A stretch of DNA of 11,609 bases from DSAR01 sp034437315 (GCA_034437315.1 DAOTUC010000199.1:1-11609); one strand, 5' to 3'; counted from the first letter of the stretch, positions 1-7,281 are shown. Numbers and translations: made by a program. Notes: a model not told the origin generated them from the sequence alone.

Positions 1-3
1 CAT

Positions 4-127
4 CATAGACCCTAAAGGTTTTTGCGCTGGTTTTGATGGAAAAAGGTCATTGTTTAAGGCAAAAACGTTGTTTGCGCGGCCTTGAGCAAAACCTTTAGGG
101 TCTCGCCATGCGAAATCCCAGAGAACC
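4..127. repeat. Terminal inverted repeat, left copy (MITE-like element)
   Basis: This 124-bp segment is the exact reverse complement of 11486-11609; I compared the two base by base and found no difference. Inside it, positions 7-22 (AGACCCTAAAGGTTTT) and 88-103 (its reverse complement) form 16-bp inverted ends of a 97-bp palindromic unit, which resembles a non-autonomous MITE or an intergenic palindromic repeat. The identity runs a further 24 bp inward (104-127), past the palindrome, then stops abruptly at 128. No transposase is encoded. Because both window ends lie in the element, its full outer extent cannot be seen. Confidence 0.9.
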
Positions 128-198
128 ACTTTATTGAGATGTGTGTCATGTTGTGCATACCGGAGGAACGAAGCGGCGCGCGATCCAGAGGGAGGAAT

Positions 199-642
199 AT
201 GAATAAAATCACCAGGCTCATTTTCTCCTACGTAGTGAGCAGAATCATCCTCTTTACACTGCTGATCATTATCTTGTTCTCGTGTGCTTTTATATGGTTC
301 GGGACGGTAAAACCGCTCAATAGGGTGGTGGGGCGCAAGGCGCTGGATGCGTGGATAGAATTCTTTCTGCGCTATCATTATTTGCGTCACGGGCAGAATG
401 ATATACCGGCGCAGGTCGAGGGGGCGTGTGACCGGCAAGTGGTCAAAATGAAAAATGATGGTATAATAGCCATTAGTACCGTTCACGCGAGGAGGGATGG
501 CCGAGTGGACGAAGGCGATGGTCTTGAAAACCATTGTGGCTGCAAGGTCACCGAGGGTTCGAATCCCTCTCCCTCCGCCATAACAACTGGATATGTGAGT
601 CCCGGGGAGGTGCCAGAGTGGCTGATTGGGGCCGCCTGCTAA
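199..642 (+). CDS. Doubtful small membrane protein ORF overlapping tRNA genes
   Basis: I do not recognise this product. An ATG at 199 follows a good ribosome-binding site (GGAGG at 191-195, short spacing) and opens a 147-residue frame. Residues about 8-36 form one strongly hydrophobic helix, followed by a basic segment. The frame then runs without a stop through the promoter and whole body of the first tRNA-Ser and ends inside the second, which a functional gene would not normally do. From about residue 98 onward the sequence is therefore tRNA read as protein. Its base composition is visibly less GC-rich than obgE. It may be a gene remnant that lost its 3' end next to the repeat, a real short membrane protein with a frameshift, or a chance frame. 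The alternative upstream start lies inside the terminal repeat and has no ribosome-binding site. Confidence 0.25.
   Translation: MNKITRLIFSYVVSRIILFTLLIIILFSCAFIWFGTVKPLNRVVGRKALDAWIEFFLRYHYLRHGQNDIPAQVEGACDRQVVKMKNDGIIAISTVHARRDGRVDEGDGLENHCGCKVTEGSNPSPSAITTGYVSPGEVPEWLIGAAC
440..467 (+). promoter_or_regulatory. Promoter of the tRNA-Ser pair
   Basis: A perfect -10 hexamer TATAAT lies at 462-467. A partial -35 (TGGTCA, 440-445, four of six consensus positions) lies 16 bp upstream. It would start transcription near 474, about 17 nt before the first tRNA. Confidence 0.6.
491..580 (+). tRNA. tRNA-Ser (anticodon UGA)
   Basis: The acceptor stem GGAGGGA (491-497) pairs with TCCCTCC (570-576), followed by discriminator G and an encoded CCA (578-580). 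The anticodon loop CTTGAAA is closed by TGGT/ACCA and shows anticodon TGA, which reads UCA and other UCN serine codons. The T-arm GAGGGTTCGAATCCCTC is canonical. A long variable arm lies between the anticodon and T arms, as expected for class II serine tRNA. Total length is 90 nt with CCA. Confidence 0.97.
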
Positions 643-693
643 GCGGTTGTGGGGTTTATAGCTCCACCCAGGGTTCGAATCCCTGCCTCCCCG
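604..693 (+). tRNA. tRNA-Ser (anticodon GCU)
   Basis: The acceptor GGGGAGG (604-610) pairs with CCTCCCC (686-692), with discriminator G at 693. The anticodon stem CCGC/GCGG closes loop CTGCTAA, giving anticodon GCT, which decodes AGC and AGU. A long variable arm and a canonical T-arm (CAGGGTTCGAATCCCTG) are present. Unlike its neighbour it does not encode the full CCA: CCT follows, so CCA must be added after transcription. It lies 23 bp after the first tRNA, probably in the same transcript. A run of five T follows at 696-700. Confidence 0.96.
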
Positions 694-716
694 CCTTTTT
701 GCCTGTATCTATCGTG

Positions 717-753
717 CGAGCGCCTTCGGATTTGCCTGAACCGGGGGCGCTTG
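717..753 (+). terminator. Stem-loop after the tRNAs, possible terminator
   Basis: Positions 717-729 can pair with 741-753 in a 13-bp stem containing three G-T pairs, with an 11-nt loop. The following bases TGTCCTTTA are only moderately T-rich, so this is a weak candidate. It separates the tRNA transcript from the obgE promoter. Confidence 0.35.
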
Positions 754-811
754 TCCTTTAGTAGAATAGAAACTTGACGAACCACGAACGGAACCACGAG
801 CGCGCCCCCTC

Positions 812-839
812 TTGACATCTTATTCATTTGCGGTATCCT
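812..839 (+). promoter_or_regulatory. Promoter of obgE-nadD
   Basis: A perfect -35 TTGACA (812-817) and a -10-like TATCCT (834-839) are separated by 16 bp. The predicted start near 846 leaves a leader of about 35 nt before the obgE ATG at 880, with the ribosome-binding site at 867-871. Confidence 0.65.
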
Positions 840-879
840 TCCTTCCCTGGGCAAATTGGATTGAATGGGAGCAACGACG

Positions 880-2154
880 ATGTTTTTCGACGAGGCAAAG
901 ATCTTCGTGCAAGGCGGCGACGGCGGCGACGGATGCGTCGCCTTCCGGCGCGAGAAATACGTGCCCTACGGCGGGCCGTCCGGGGGGGACGGCGGACGGG
1001 GGGGGGACGTGACGCTCTACGTCGACCGTCACCTCAACACCCTTTACCGCTTCACCAAGCAGCGTCATTTCCGGGCCAAGGATGGCGCACACGGGCGGGG
1101 CAAGCGACAGCACGGCGCTTATGGCGACGACGTGCGCGTACCGGTCCCGCCCGGCGCTGTCGTTTATGATGAGACCGGCGAAATACTGGGCGATTTGACT
1201 GAAGAGGGACAGGAACTGGTCGTGGCGAAAGGCGGGCGCGGCGGGCGCGGCAACGCGCGCTTTGCGACGTCGACCAATCAAGCGCCCCGTATCGCCGAGC
1301 ATGGCGTGGCGGGCGAAAAGCGTTGGTTGCGCCTGGAATTGAAATTGTTAGCCGACGTCGGGTTGGTCGGTGTACCCAACGCTGGCAAATCGACTCTGTT
1401 GGCGGCGACGACGGCCGCCCGTCCCAAAATCGCGCCCTATCCGTTCACCACCCTCCAACCGAACCTGGGCGTGGTCGTCCTCGATCCACAGACCGAATTC
1501 GTGATGGCCGACATCCCCGGCCTCATCGAAGGCGCCGCCGAGGGCAAGGGGCTGGGGCACGAATTCCTGCGTCACATCGAGCGCACGCGGGTGTTGATCC
1601 ACCTATTGGATGGTTACGCCACCGATCCATTGGCCGATTTCGAGGCCATTAACCACGAATTGGCCTCCTTCGATCGCCGCTTGGTCGATAAGCCCCAGTT
1701 GGTCGCGTTTAACAAGATGGATGATCCGTTGGTGTCCGAGCGTTGGCCGGAGATCAAGGAAGCGATTGAGGCGCGTGGATACCCGGCGATGGCTATCTCC
1801 GCCCTGGCGCGCGAAGGGACGCGGGAACTGCTCTACCGCGCCTCTCAGATGCTGGACGAGATCGTGGAAGCGGCGCCGCTCCCCGAAACGCTGCCCGTCT
1901 TTCGCCTCTCGGACGACGAGCGGGCCTTCTTCGTCGAATGGGAGGCGGACGAATATGGCGAGGGGCGGTGGCGAGTGCGCGGCGCACGGGTGGAACGTAT
2001 GGCGGAGACGACCGTGTGGAACCTGGATGAGGCGGTGCGACGCTTCCAACGCACGTTGGAGCGCATGGGCGTCTCGGAGGCGCTGGAGGAGGCCGGCGTG
2101 CAGCCGGGAGATACAGTCTGCATCGCCGATAGGGAATTCGTTTGGGAGGTGTGA
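880..2154 (+). CDS. obgE: GTPase Obg (CgtA), 50S ribosome assembly factor
   Basis: Obg is an essential GTP-binding protein that acts in late assembly of the 50S subunit and links it to growth and stress signals. The 424-residue product shows all three Obg domains. The glycine-rich Obg fold (about 1-158) begins MFFDEAKIFVQGGDGGDG. The G domain carries G1 GVPNAGKST (164-172), G3 DIPG (211-214), the family stretch GLIEGAAEGKGLGHEF, G4 NKMD (278-281) and G5 SAL (307-309). An Obg C-terminal domain (about 335-424) follows. I chose the ATG at 880 because GGGAG at 867-871 lies 8 nt upstream and the family normally starts MFxD; the ATG at 865 lacks a ribosome-binding site. Two long G tracts (982-988 and 998-1006) encode the glycine-rich part with the frame intact. 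nadD follows after 2 nt, so the two are probably co-translated. Confidence 0.98.
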   Translation: MFFDEAKIFVQGGDGGDGCVAFRREKYVPYGGPSGGDGGRGGDVTLYVDRHLNTLYRFTKQRHFRAKDGAHGRGKRQHGAYGDDVRVPVPPGAVVYDETGEILGDLTEEGQELVVAKGGRGGRGNARFATSTNQAPRIAEHGVAGEKRWLRLELKLLADVGLVGVPNAGKSTLLAATTAARPKIAPYPFTTLQPNLGVVVLDPQTEFVMADIPGLIEGAAEGKGLGHEFLRHIERTRVLIHLLDGYATDPLADFEAINHELASFDRRLVDKPQLVAFNKMDDPLVSERWPEIKEAIEARGYPAMAISALAREGTRELLYRASQMLDEIVEAAPLPETLPVFRLSDDERAFFVEWEADEYGEGRWRVRGARVERMAETTVWNLDEAVRRFQRTLERMGVSEALEEAGVQPGDTVCIADREFVWEV

Positions 2155-2156
2155 AC

Positions 2157-2834
2157 GTGTCTTCGTCGCCCCTATCCACGAGCCCCCCTGCCAGAGTCGG
2201 CGTTCTGGGCGGCTCCTTCGATCCTCCGCACTACGCGCACCTGGCGTTGGCCGAAAACGCGCGGGCGCAATTGGCGCTCGACCGGGTTCTCTTCGCGCCG
2301 GCGGGGCGACAGCCGCTCAAATCCGGGCAGACCCCCGACCACACGACCCATCGGGCGGAGATGACGCGGGCGGCTATCGCGGACAACGCCGCTTTCGCGC
2401 TCTCCCACGTCGATTTGGACCGCCACGGCCCCCATTACACCGTCGATACCGTCGCGTTGTTACGGGAGGACTATCCGGGCGCGACGCTCTTTTTTCTGCT
2501 GGGCGGCGATAGTTTGGCCCAGCTTCTCTCATGGCGCGATCCCGCCGGCATCCTCGAACAAGTCAGGTTGGCCGTGATGCGACGTCCGGGCTACGAAGTG
2601 GATCTAGACGAGTTGACCCAGGCTTTGCCCAATCTACCCGCGCGCCTATCATACTTAGACGCGCCCCACCTGGATATTTCCGCCACCGACCTCCGGCGGC
2701 GCGTGCGAGAGGGCCTGCCCATCCGCTACCTCGTCCCGCCCGCCGTTGAAGCCTATATTCAGAGACACCGATTGTACGAGCAAATCAGCGAATCAGCGAA
2801 TGAGCGAATGAGCGAATCAGCGAATCAGCGATAA
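2157..2834 (+). CDS. nadD: Nicotinate-nucleotide adenylyltransferase
   Basis: NadD joins nicotinate mononucleotide and ATP to give deamido-NAD in the cytoplasm, the step before NAD synthetase. The 225-residue protein has the nucleotidyltransferase motif GSFDPPHYAH (19-28), PLK (53-55), the LLGGDSL block (114-120) and the C-terminal ISATDLRRRVREG (174-186, the ISxT/S signature). The GTG at 2157 is preferred because GGGAGG (2144-2149) lies 7 nt upstream; GTG 2151 and TTG 2142 are too close to it or overlap it. It begins 2 nt after the obgE stop, a common arrangement. The enzyme normally ends near RLYE (about 205-208). The last 16 residues here (210-225, beginning ISESANER) are encoded by the short-repeat array and look like an added tail. 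The rsfS gene often found after nadD is not present. Confidence 0.96.
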   Translation: MSSSPLSTSPPARVGVLGGSFDPPHYAHLALAENARAQLALDRVLFAPAGRQPLKSGQTPDHTTHRAEMTRAAIADNAAFALSHVDLDRHGPHYTVDTVALLREDYPGATLFFLLGGDSLAQLLSWRDPAGILEQVRLAVMRRPGYEVDLDELTQALPNLPARLSYLDAPHLDISATDLRRRVREGLPIRYLVPPAVEAYIQRHRLYEQISESANERMSESANQR

Positions 2835-2977
2835 GCGATAAGCGACAAGCGACACGCGATAAGCGACACACGATAAGCGACAAGCGATAAGCGATAAGCG
2901 ACACGCGATAAGCGATAAGCGATAAGCGATAAGCGATAAGCGATAAGCGACACGCGATAAGCGACACGCGACAAGCG
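2783..2977. repeat. Array of six 8-mers followed by twenty-one 7-mers
   Basis: Six perfect-length 8-bp units (AATCAGCG or AATGAGCG) run from 2783 to 2830. They are followed without a gap by 21 units of 7 bp from 2831 to 2977, mostly ATAAGCG with variants ACAAGCG, ACACGCG and ACACACG. The first part is translated as the nadD tail; the nadD stop TAA (2832-2834) is the first one created by the 7-mer. The array ends 2 bp before the ATG of the next gene, so it fills that gene's whole ribosome-binding region. Neither unit length is a multiple of three, so copy-number changes in the 8-mers would shift the nadD frame. The complementary strand is open in all frames across the 7-mers, which is only a by-product of the period. 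Confidence 0.97.
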
Positions 2978-2979
2978 AT

Positions 2980-4695
2980 ATGAACAAACGACTGTTGTGG
3001 CCAATTCTATTGATCTTGATCACGTTGACGGCATGTGTGAGCAGCGAAATGGACGGTGCGACGGGCGAAGAACTGCTCCCCATCTCCACGGCGCAGCCCA
3101 CGCCGACGCCGTTTCCGGAGGGGATGACGACCGGCGCGCGCATCCGCACGCTGGGAAAAGTGCGCGTCGGTGTGCGCTACGACCTGCCGCCGTTCGGTTA
3201 CATCACCGACGCAGGAGAGGTCGCCGGGTTTGGGGTCGATATGGGGCGCGAATTCGCCCGGCGCTGGTTGGGAGACGCTGACGCGGTCGAATTCCACCAG
3301 GTGCGTTCCGATACCGCCGTCCAGCACGTGGAAGCGAGGGATGTGGACGTCGTCATCACCGCCTTGATTCACACCCAGGAGCGGGAGGAACAGGCCGATT
3401 TTAGCTTGCCCTACTTCATAGACGGGCACGCGCTGCTGGTGCGGGCGGCCGATGGCCCGGCGTTAACCGCTGTCGAGGCGCTGCAAGGCCGCTCGGTAGG
3501 CGTCGTGGTGTGGACCGACGCCGCCGAGGCGTTGCGGGCGACCACGCCTTTCACGCTTTCCTTCCAGACCTACGACCGTTTCGATGGCGCGGTGGCGGCG
3601 TTGGAGCGGGGCGAGATCGACACGGTGGCCGATTTGAGACGCCGGCTTTTCTGGGGAAAACAGATGTTCCCGGGTTCGGTCATCACCGCCCAATACACCC
3701 GCGCCTCCGTGGCGCTGGCTTTCCCACAGAACGACCCGTTTTTCGCCGACCTGGTCAACCTGACCTTCCAGGAGATGTTGGCTGATGGGACCTATGCGGA
3801 CCTGTACGGGCGCTGGTTCCCCTCCGAATATCCCCCCGCCATTGAGCGATGGCCCGGGGAGGAGACGGCGCGCCTGGAAGATGCGCCGTCGTTCGTGGAG
3901 ACGCCGGACACGATTGAGGCGATCCGGGCGCGCGGGCGTCTGGCTGTCGCCTTCGTGAGCGACCGTTCGCCCTTCTCGTACGTCGATGCGGGCGGGCAGC
4001 CGGCGGGTTACGAGGTCAACCTGGCGCAACGCCTGGCCGGGCGCTGGCTGGGCGATAGCGCGGCAATCGAGTTTATCACCACGACGGTCGAGGCGGGCCG
4101 CGAGATGGTGCGGACGGGGCAGGCCGACTTGCTCATCGGCGGCGTCGTCCACGACCGGGCGGCCGAGATGCAGGTGGATTTCAGCTTGACGACCTACTGG
4201 GCGGGCGAGGGGCTGATGGTGTGGGCCGGGACGCCAATCACCGACGTGCGGGACCTGGACCGTCAACCGGTGGCGGTGCTGGAGGGAAGCCAGGATGTCC
4301 TGGAGGCCGCCGCCGAGGATGCCGGCGTGCATCCGATTGTGATGTCGCAACCGACGGTGGAAGCGGCGCTGGGCCTGCTGGAGGGGGGATATGCGCTGGC
4401 CATCGTCGGCGATCGGGCCGATATGTTAGGTCTGGCCTACGCGACTGAGGGATTGGGGGTGTTGCCGCTGCGTCTGGCTCACGTACCGCTGGCGCTGGCG
4501 CTTCCCCCCGGCGATTCCGCCTTCCGCGACCTGGTCAACCTGACGTTGTTGGCGATGAGGGCGGATGGTGAACTGGACGCCCTTTACGCCACCTGGTTCG
4601 ACGACGCGCCGCCGGTGCTTGAGTCGTGGCCGGGCATTCCCTATCGACCGTTATGGATAGCGCCTCCCACGGCCCCGGCGGAAGAAGGGGGATAG
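2980..4695 (+). CDS. Lipoprotein with two tandem family-3 solute-binding domains
   Basis: The 571-residue product starts with a lipoprotein signal peptide: basic MNKR, a hydrophobic core, and lipobox LTAC with Cys19 as the lipidated residue. A Thr/Pro-rich linker (about 36-47) follows. Two copies of the family-3 (amino-acid type) periplasmic binding fold occupy about 55-281 and 312-540. The duplication shows in the shared segment LVNLT...MxADG...LYxxWF at 258-280 and 518-540. Domain 1 keeps the TxER motif (132-135) before DFSLPY that normally holds the ligand carboxylate; in domain 2 the matching residue is Ala395. Such domains capture small polar solutes for ABC importers or act as sensors, but no permease or ATPase component is nearby. 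No Shine-Dalgarno sequence precedes the ATG, because the 7-mer array occupies that place. The start is supported by the signal peptide. Ligand unknown. Confidence 0.88.
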   Translation: MNKRLLWPILLILITLTACVSSEMDGATGEELLPISTAQPTPTPFPEGMTTGARIRTLGKVRVGVRYDLPPFGYITDAGEVAGFGVDMGREFARRWLGDADAVEFHQVRSDTAVQHVEARDVDVVITALIHTQEREEQADFSLPYFIDGHALLVRAADGPALTAVEALQGRSVGVVVWTDAAEALRATTPFTLSFQTYDRFDGAVAALERGEIDTVADLRRRLFWGKQMFPGSVITAQYTRASVALAFPQNDPFFADLVNLTFQEMLADGTYADLYGRWFPSEYPPAIERWPGEETARLEDAPSFVETPDTIEAIRARGRLAVAFVSDRSPFSYVDAGGQPAGYEVNLAQRLAGRWLGDSAAIEFITTTVEAGREMVRTGQADLLIGGVVHDRAAEMQVDFSLTTYWAGEGLMVWAGTPITDVRDLDRQPVAVLEGSQDVLEAAAEDAGVHPIVMSQPTVEAALGLLEGGYALAIVGDRADMLGLAYATEGLGVLPLRLAHVPLALALPPGDSAFRDLVNLTLLAMRADGELDALYATWFDDAPPVLESWPGIPYRPLWIAPPTAPAEEGG

Positions 4696-4706
4696 GCGCG
4701 CACGGA

Positions 4707-5609
4707 TTATTGGTTAGACCTCAGCCTTCGCCAGCCCCTCGTCCGCCGAGACGCCCACGCGCTCTCCAGGGAATACAGCAGAAGCGCCGTCCATATCACG
4801 GCAAAGCCGAGCAGGCGAGTCCGCGAAAAGGGCTCGTGGTAGGCGAAGACCCCCAACAAAAATTGACACGTCGGTGTGATATACTGCAAAAACCCAACGG
4901 TCGAAAGGGGGATTCGCCGCGCCCCGTAGGTGAAAAACAATAGGGGGACTGCCGTGACCACGCCGGCGAAGATCAGCAAGAGGCGCATCGTCGGCCCGGC
5001 TTGACCGAAGGCCCCGACGCCCGCCCATTCGAGATAAGCCAGATAGCTCAGCATCGGGATCGACATAAAGGCTGTCTCAAGCGCCAACCCCTCGACCGAT
5101 TCCAGGGGCGCCGTCTTTCGTAACAACCCGTAGACGCCGAAGGTGCCGGCCAACGTCAATGCTACCGCCGGGAATGCGCCGTAGGAGATGGTGAGGTAGA
5201 CGACCCCCGCGCCAGCCAGGCCGATCGCCGCCCACTGCCCAGGGCGCAGCCGTTCCCGCAAGAAAATTACGCCCAACAACACGCTCAATAGGGGATTGAT
5301 GAAATAGCCCAGGCTGGCGTCGAGCACGCGCCCGGCGTTCACCGACCAGATGTACAGGAACCAGTTCAATCCCAGGATGCCGCCGGTCAGCATAAAAAGG
5401 CCCATCACTTTCGGCCTGCTTTTCAGCGTCGATAACCAGGCCCACTGCCTTCTACAGGTCAACAGGACGATCAAAAACGCGAATGACCACACCGTGCGAT
5501 GGCCCAACACCTCTATGGCCGGCGTTTCCTGCACAAGTTTCCAGTATACCGGCAGGCTGCCCCAGACGACGTAAGCCGCGATGGTCGAAACAACGCCCTT
5601 TTTGTCCAT
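4707..5609 (-). CDS. rarD: RarD-family EamA permease
   Basis: This 300-residue membrane protein belongs to the drug/metabolite transporter superfamily, with two EamA halves and about ten transmembrane helices. RarD-type signatures are clear: KKG...YVVWGSLPVYWK at the N-terminus, EVLGHRTVWS (33-42), the LNWFLYIWSVN and GRVLDASLGYFINPL stretches (81-107), and LQYITPT (241-247). The length matches E. coli RarD (about 296), whose true substrate is not settled. The ATG at 5609 has GAGGAG at 5619-5624. It starts 18 bp after the stop of the upstream FGGY kinase, so the two are almost certainly co-transcribed. The context suggests movement of a sugar or a product of its metabolism, which is inference only. 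It converges with the lipoprotein gene across an 11-bp gap with no visible terminator. Confidence 0.93.
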   Translation of the reverse strand: MDKKGVVSTIAAYVVWGSLPVYWKLVQETPAIEVLGHRTVWSFAFLIVLLTCRRQWAWLSTLKSRPKVMGLFMLTGGILGLNWFLYIWSVNAGRVLDASLGYFINPLLSVLLGVIFLRERLRPGQWAAIGLAGAGVVYLTISYGAFPAVALTLAGTFGVYGLLRKTAPLESVEGLALETAFMSIPMLSYLAYLEWAGVGAFGQAGPTMRLLLIFAGVVTAVPLLFFTYGARRIPLSTVGFLQYITPTCQFLLGVFAYHEPFSRTRLLGFAVIWTALLLYSLESAWASRRTRGWRRLRSNQ

Positions 5610-5627
5610 ATTAAAAATCTCCTCAAC

Positions 5628-7187
5628 CTACATCGGTGGATAACCGGTGATCTCGCGGATCGCTTCGTAAAGTGGGCGCAGGCGGTGGTACATCTGCCGG
5701 TACACCCGCTGGTAGAGTCCTTCGTAGATATCTCGGATGTCAGGGCGCGGTTCGAATGTGTCCCGCACCCGTACCATCTCCCGCACTGCTGTCTCAAAGT
5801 CGGGATGCAGCCCTAGGCCCACCGCCGCGTCGATGGCGGCCCCCAGGCCGGATGTCTCGTAGACGTGGGGGCGGCTGGCGGGCAGGTTGAAGATGTCGGC
5901 TGTGATCTGCATCGCCGCGTTTGATTGCGATCCGCCGCCTGAGACGCGCACCTCGGTCGTGTTCACGCCCAGGCGCTTCTGGGTTCGTTCCAATCCCTCG
6001 CGCAGGGCGTAGGCTAATCCCTCCAGGATGGCCTGGTAGATGTGGGCGCGGGTGTGCACGTCTCCAAACCCGATGATGGCCCCCTTGGCCTCGGGTCCGG
6101 GCGATTTGAGCCCCGGCGACCAATACGGTTGTAAGACCAGCCCCATCGACCCCGGCGGCGCTTCCTCAATTAGATCGTCGAAAAGTTCCTCCGGCGCGCA
6201 GCCCAATTCCTCGGCCAGGCGTTCCTCGCGCAACCCGAATTCCTGTTTGAACCATCGCACCATCCAATAGCCCCGGTAGATCTGAACCTCCAGGCTGTAG
6301 GCGTCCGGGACGGCGCTGGGGTAGGGGGGGATGAGCGGCACGACCTCGACGTAACGCTGGCTGGTGGTGTTGACGGTGGCGGTCGTCCCATACGAGAGAC
6401 AGGCCACGTGGGGATCCACGCAGCCAGCTCCCACCACCTCGCAGGCCTTATCGGCGGCTGCGGCGATGAGCGGGAGCCCCGCCGGGATGCCGGTCGCCTC
6501 GGCCGCCTGGGCCGTGATCTCTCCTAGCACCCCGGTCGGTGGAACGAGGTCGGGCAACACGTCCCGGTCCATCGGCACCACTTGCCATTTCCAATTCCAG
6601 TCCTTGGCCCAGGCGAGTCGTTTGTAATCGAAGGGTATATATCCCACCTGGCAGCCCACCGAATCCGCGAAACGCCCGACCAACTTGTGGGTTAGGTAAC
6701 CGGAGAGGAAGAGATATTTGTGAGTTTGCTCCCACACCGCCGGCTGGTGCGCGCGAATCCAGTTGACCTCCGCCTCGGCCTGGAGATAAGCCACCGTCTG
6801 ACGCATCCCGCCCAGGCGAAAGATCAGGCCCCACAACCCGCCGACTGGGTCCAATCCTTCGGTTCGTCGCTGGTCGAGCCATACGATGGCGGGGCGGAGC
6901 GGGCGGCCTTTCTCGTCGACGTTGATCATCGTCGCCCGTTGGGTCGTCAGGGTCACGCCCGCAATGGCTTCTTTTGAGACGCCCTCCTCTCGCCACAACC
7001 GGTGGCACGCCTCGCAGAGATTTTCCCAGAAATACGTGGGCTGTTGTTCGGCCCAGCCCGGTTTGGGGGAAAAGTAAGGTTCCACTTCGATTCGCACCCG
7101 GTGAAGCAGACGCCCACGCAGGTCGAAGAGGAGCGCCCGCACCGATTGCGTCCCATAATCAATCGCCAGGATTTGATCTTGAGCCAT
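5628..7187 (-). CDS. FGGY-family carbohydrate kinase
   Basis: FGGY kinases transfer the ATP gamma-phosphate to sugars or polyols. The 519-residue product has the N-terminal phosphate motif DYGTQSVR (10-17), the WLDQR segment (103-107), AADKACEVVGAG (244-255) with Asp246 as the expected catalytic base, LSYGTTA (264-270), the ILEGLAYALREG region (387-398), and the adenosine motif SGGGSQSN (416-423). It resembles the XylB-like branch but I cannot name the sugar; xylulose, ribulose or another polyol are all possible. The ATG at 7187 follows GGAG with good spacing; a TTG six codons earlier is less likely. The rpiR-type gene lies upstream and the rarD permease 18 bp downstream. A hairpin, a 9-bp repeat array and a 321-bp gap lie just upstream of the start, so leader control is possible. 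Confidence 0.92.
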   Translation of the reverse strand: MAQDQILAIDYGTQSVRALLFDLRGRLLHRVRIEVEPYFSPKPGWAEQQPTYFWENLCEACHRLWREEGVSKEAIAGVTLTTQRATMINVDEKGRPLRPAIVWLDQRRTEGLDPVGGLWGLIFRLGGMRQTVAYLQAEAEVNWIRAHQPAVWEQTHKYLFLSGYLTHKLVGRFADSVGCQVGYIPFDYKRLAWAKDWNWKWQVVPMDRDVLPDLVPPTGVLGEITAQAAEATGIPAGLPLIAAAADKACEVVGAGCVDPHVACLSYGTTATVNTTSQRYVEVVPLIPPYPSAVPDAYSLEVQIYRGYWMVRWFKQEFGLREERLAEELGCAPEELFDDLIEEAPPGSMGLVLQPYWSPGLKSPGPEAKGAIIGFGDVHTRAHIYQAILEGLAYALREGLERTQKRLGVNTTEVRVSGGGSQSNAAMQITADIFNLPASRPHVYETSGLGAAIDAAVGLGLHPDFETAVREMVRVRDTFEPRPDIRDIYEGLYQRVYRQMYHRLRPLYEAIREITGYPPM

Positions 7188-7203
7188 AGTTACTCCGGAT
7201 TTC

Positions 7204-7251
7204 AATGAGGCAAATGAGGCAAATGAGGCAAATGAGGCAAATGAGGCAAAT
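7204..7251. repeat. Five tandem copies of a 9-mer
   Basis: AATGAGGCA is repeated five times without error (7204-7248), followed by a partial AAT. It lies between the kinase start codon and the terminator-like hairpin, so it would be transcribed as part of the kinase leader. The unit shares AATGAG with the 8-mers near nadD. Confidence 0.95.
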
Positions 7252-7281
7252 CAAAAGCCCCAAGGAATCATCCTTAGGGCT
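7249..7281 (-). terminator. Terminator-like hairpin upstream of the kinase
   Basis: Read on the - strand, AGCCC-T-AAGG pairs with CCTT-G-GGGCT around a 6-nt loop (stem 7256-7281, nine pairs and one mismatch) and is followed by TTTTGATT. It could end the rpiR transcript. Alternatively, as it sits only about 60 nt before the kinase ATG and I see no promoter after it, it could be an attenuator. Confidence 0.6.

Noticed and set aside
7..103. Telomere-like CCCTAAA/TTTAGGG motif
   Set aside because: It occurs once per arm rather than in tandem and belongs to the inverted ends of a bacterial element, so the similarity to plant-type telomeres is coincidence.
534..761. Open frame across both tRNA-Ser genes
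   Set aside because: It is made almost wholly of tRNA sequence and has no start signal.
820..1302. Long - strand frames over obgE and other frames shadowing nadD, the lipoprotein, the kinase and the ATPase
   Set aside because: They lie entirely on the opposite strand or in alternative frames of genes with unambiguous family motifs, a GC-rich coding side effect.
2783..2977. CRISPR array
   Set aside because: Units of 7-8 bp are contiguous, with no spacers and no cas genes.
2817..3149. A 110-residue open frame on the - strand across the 7-mer array, rich in repeated RLSLIAY
   Set aside because: A 7-bp unit lacking stops on that strand is open in all frames by arithmetic. There is no ribosome-binding site, and it overlaps the real nadD and lipoprotein genes.
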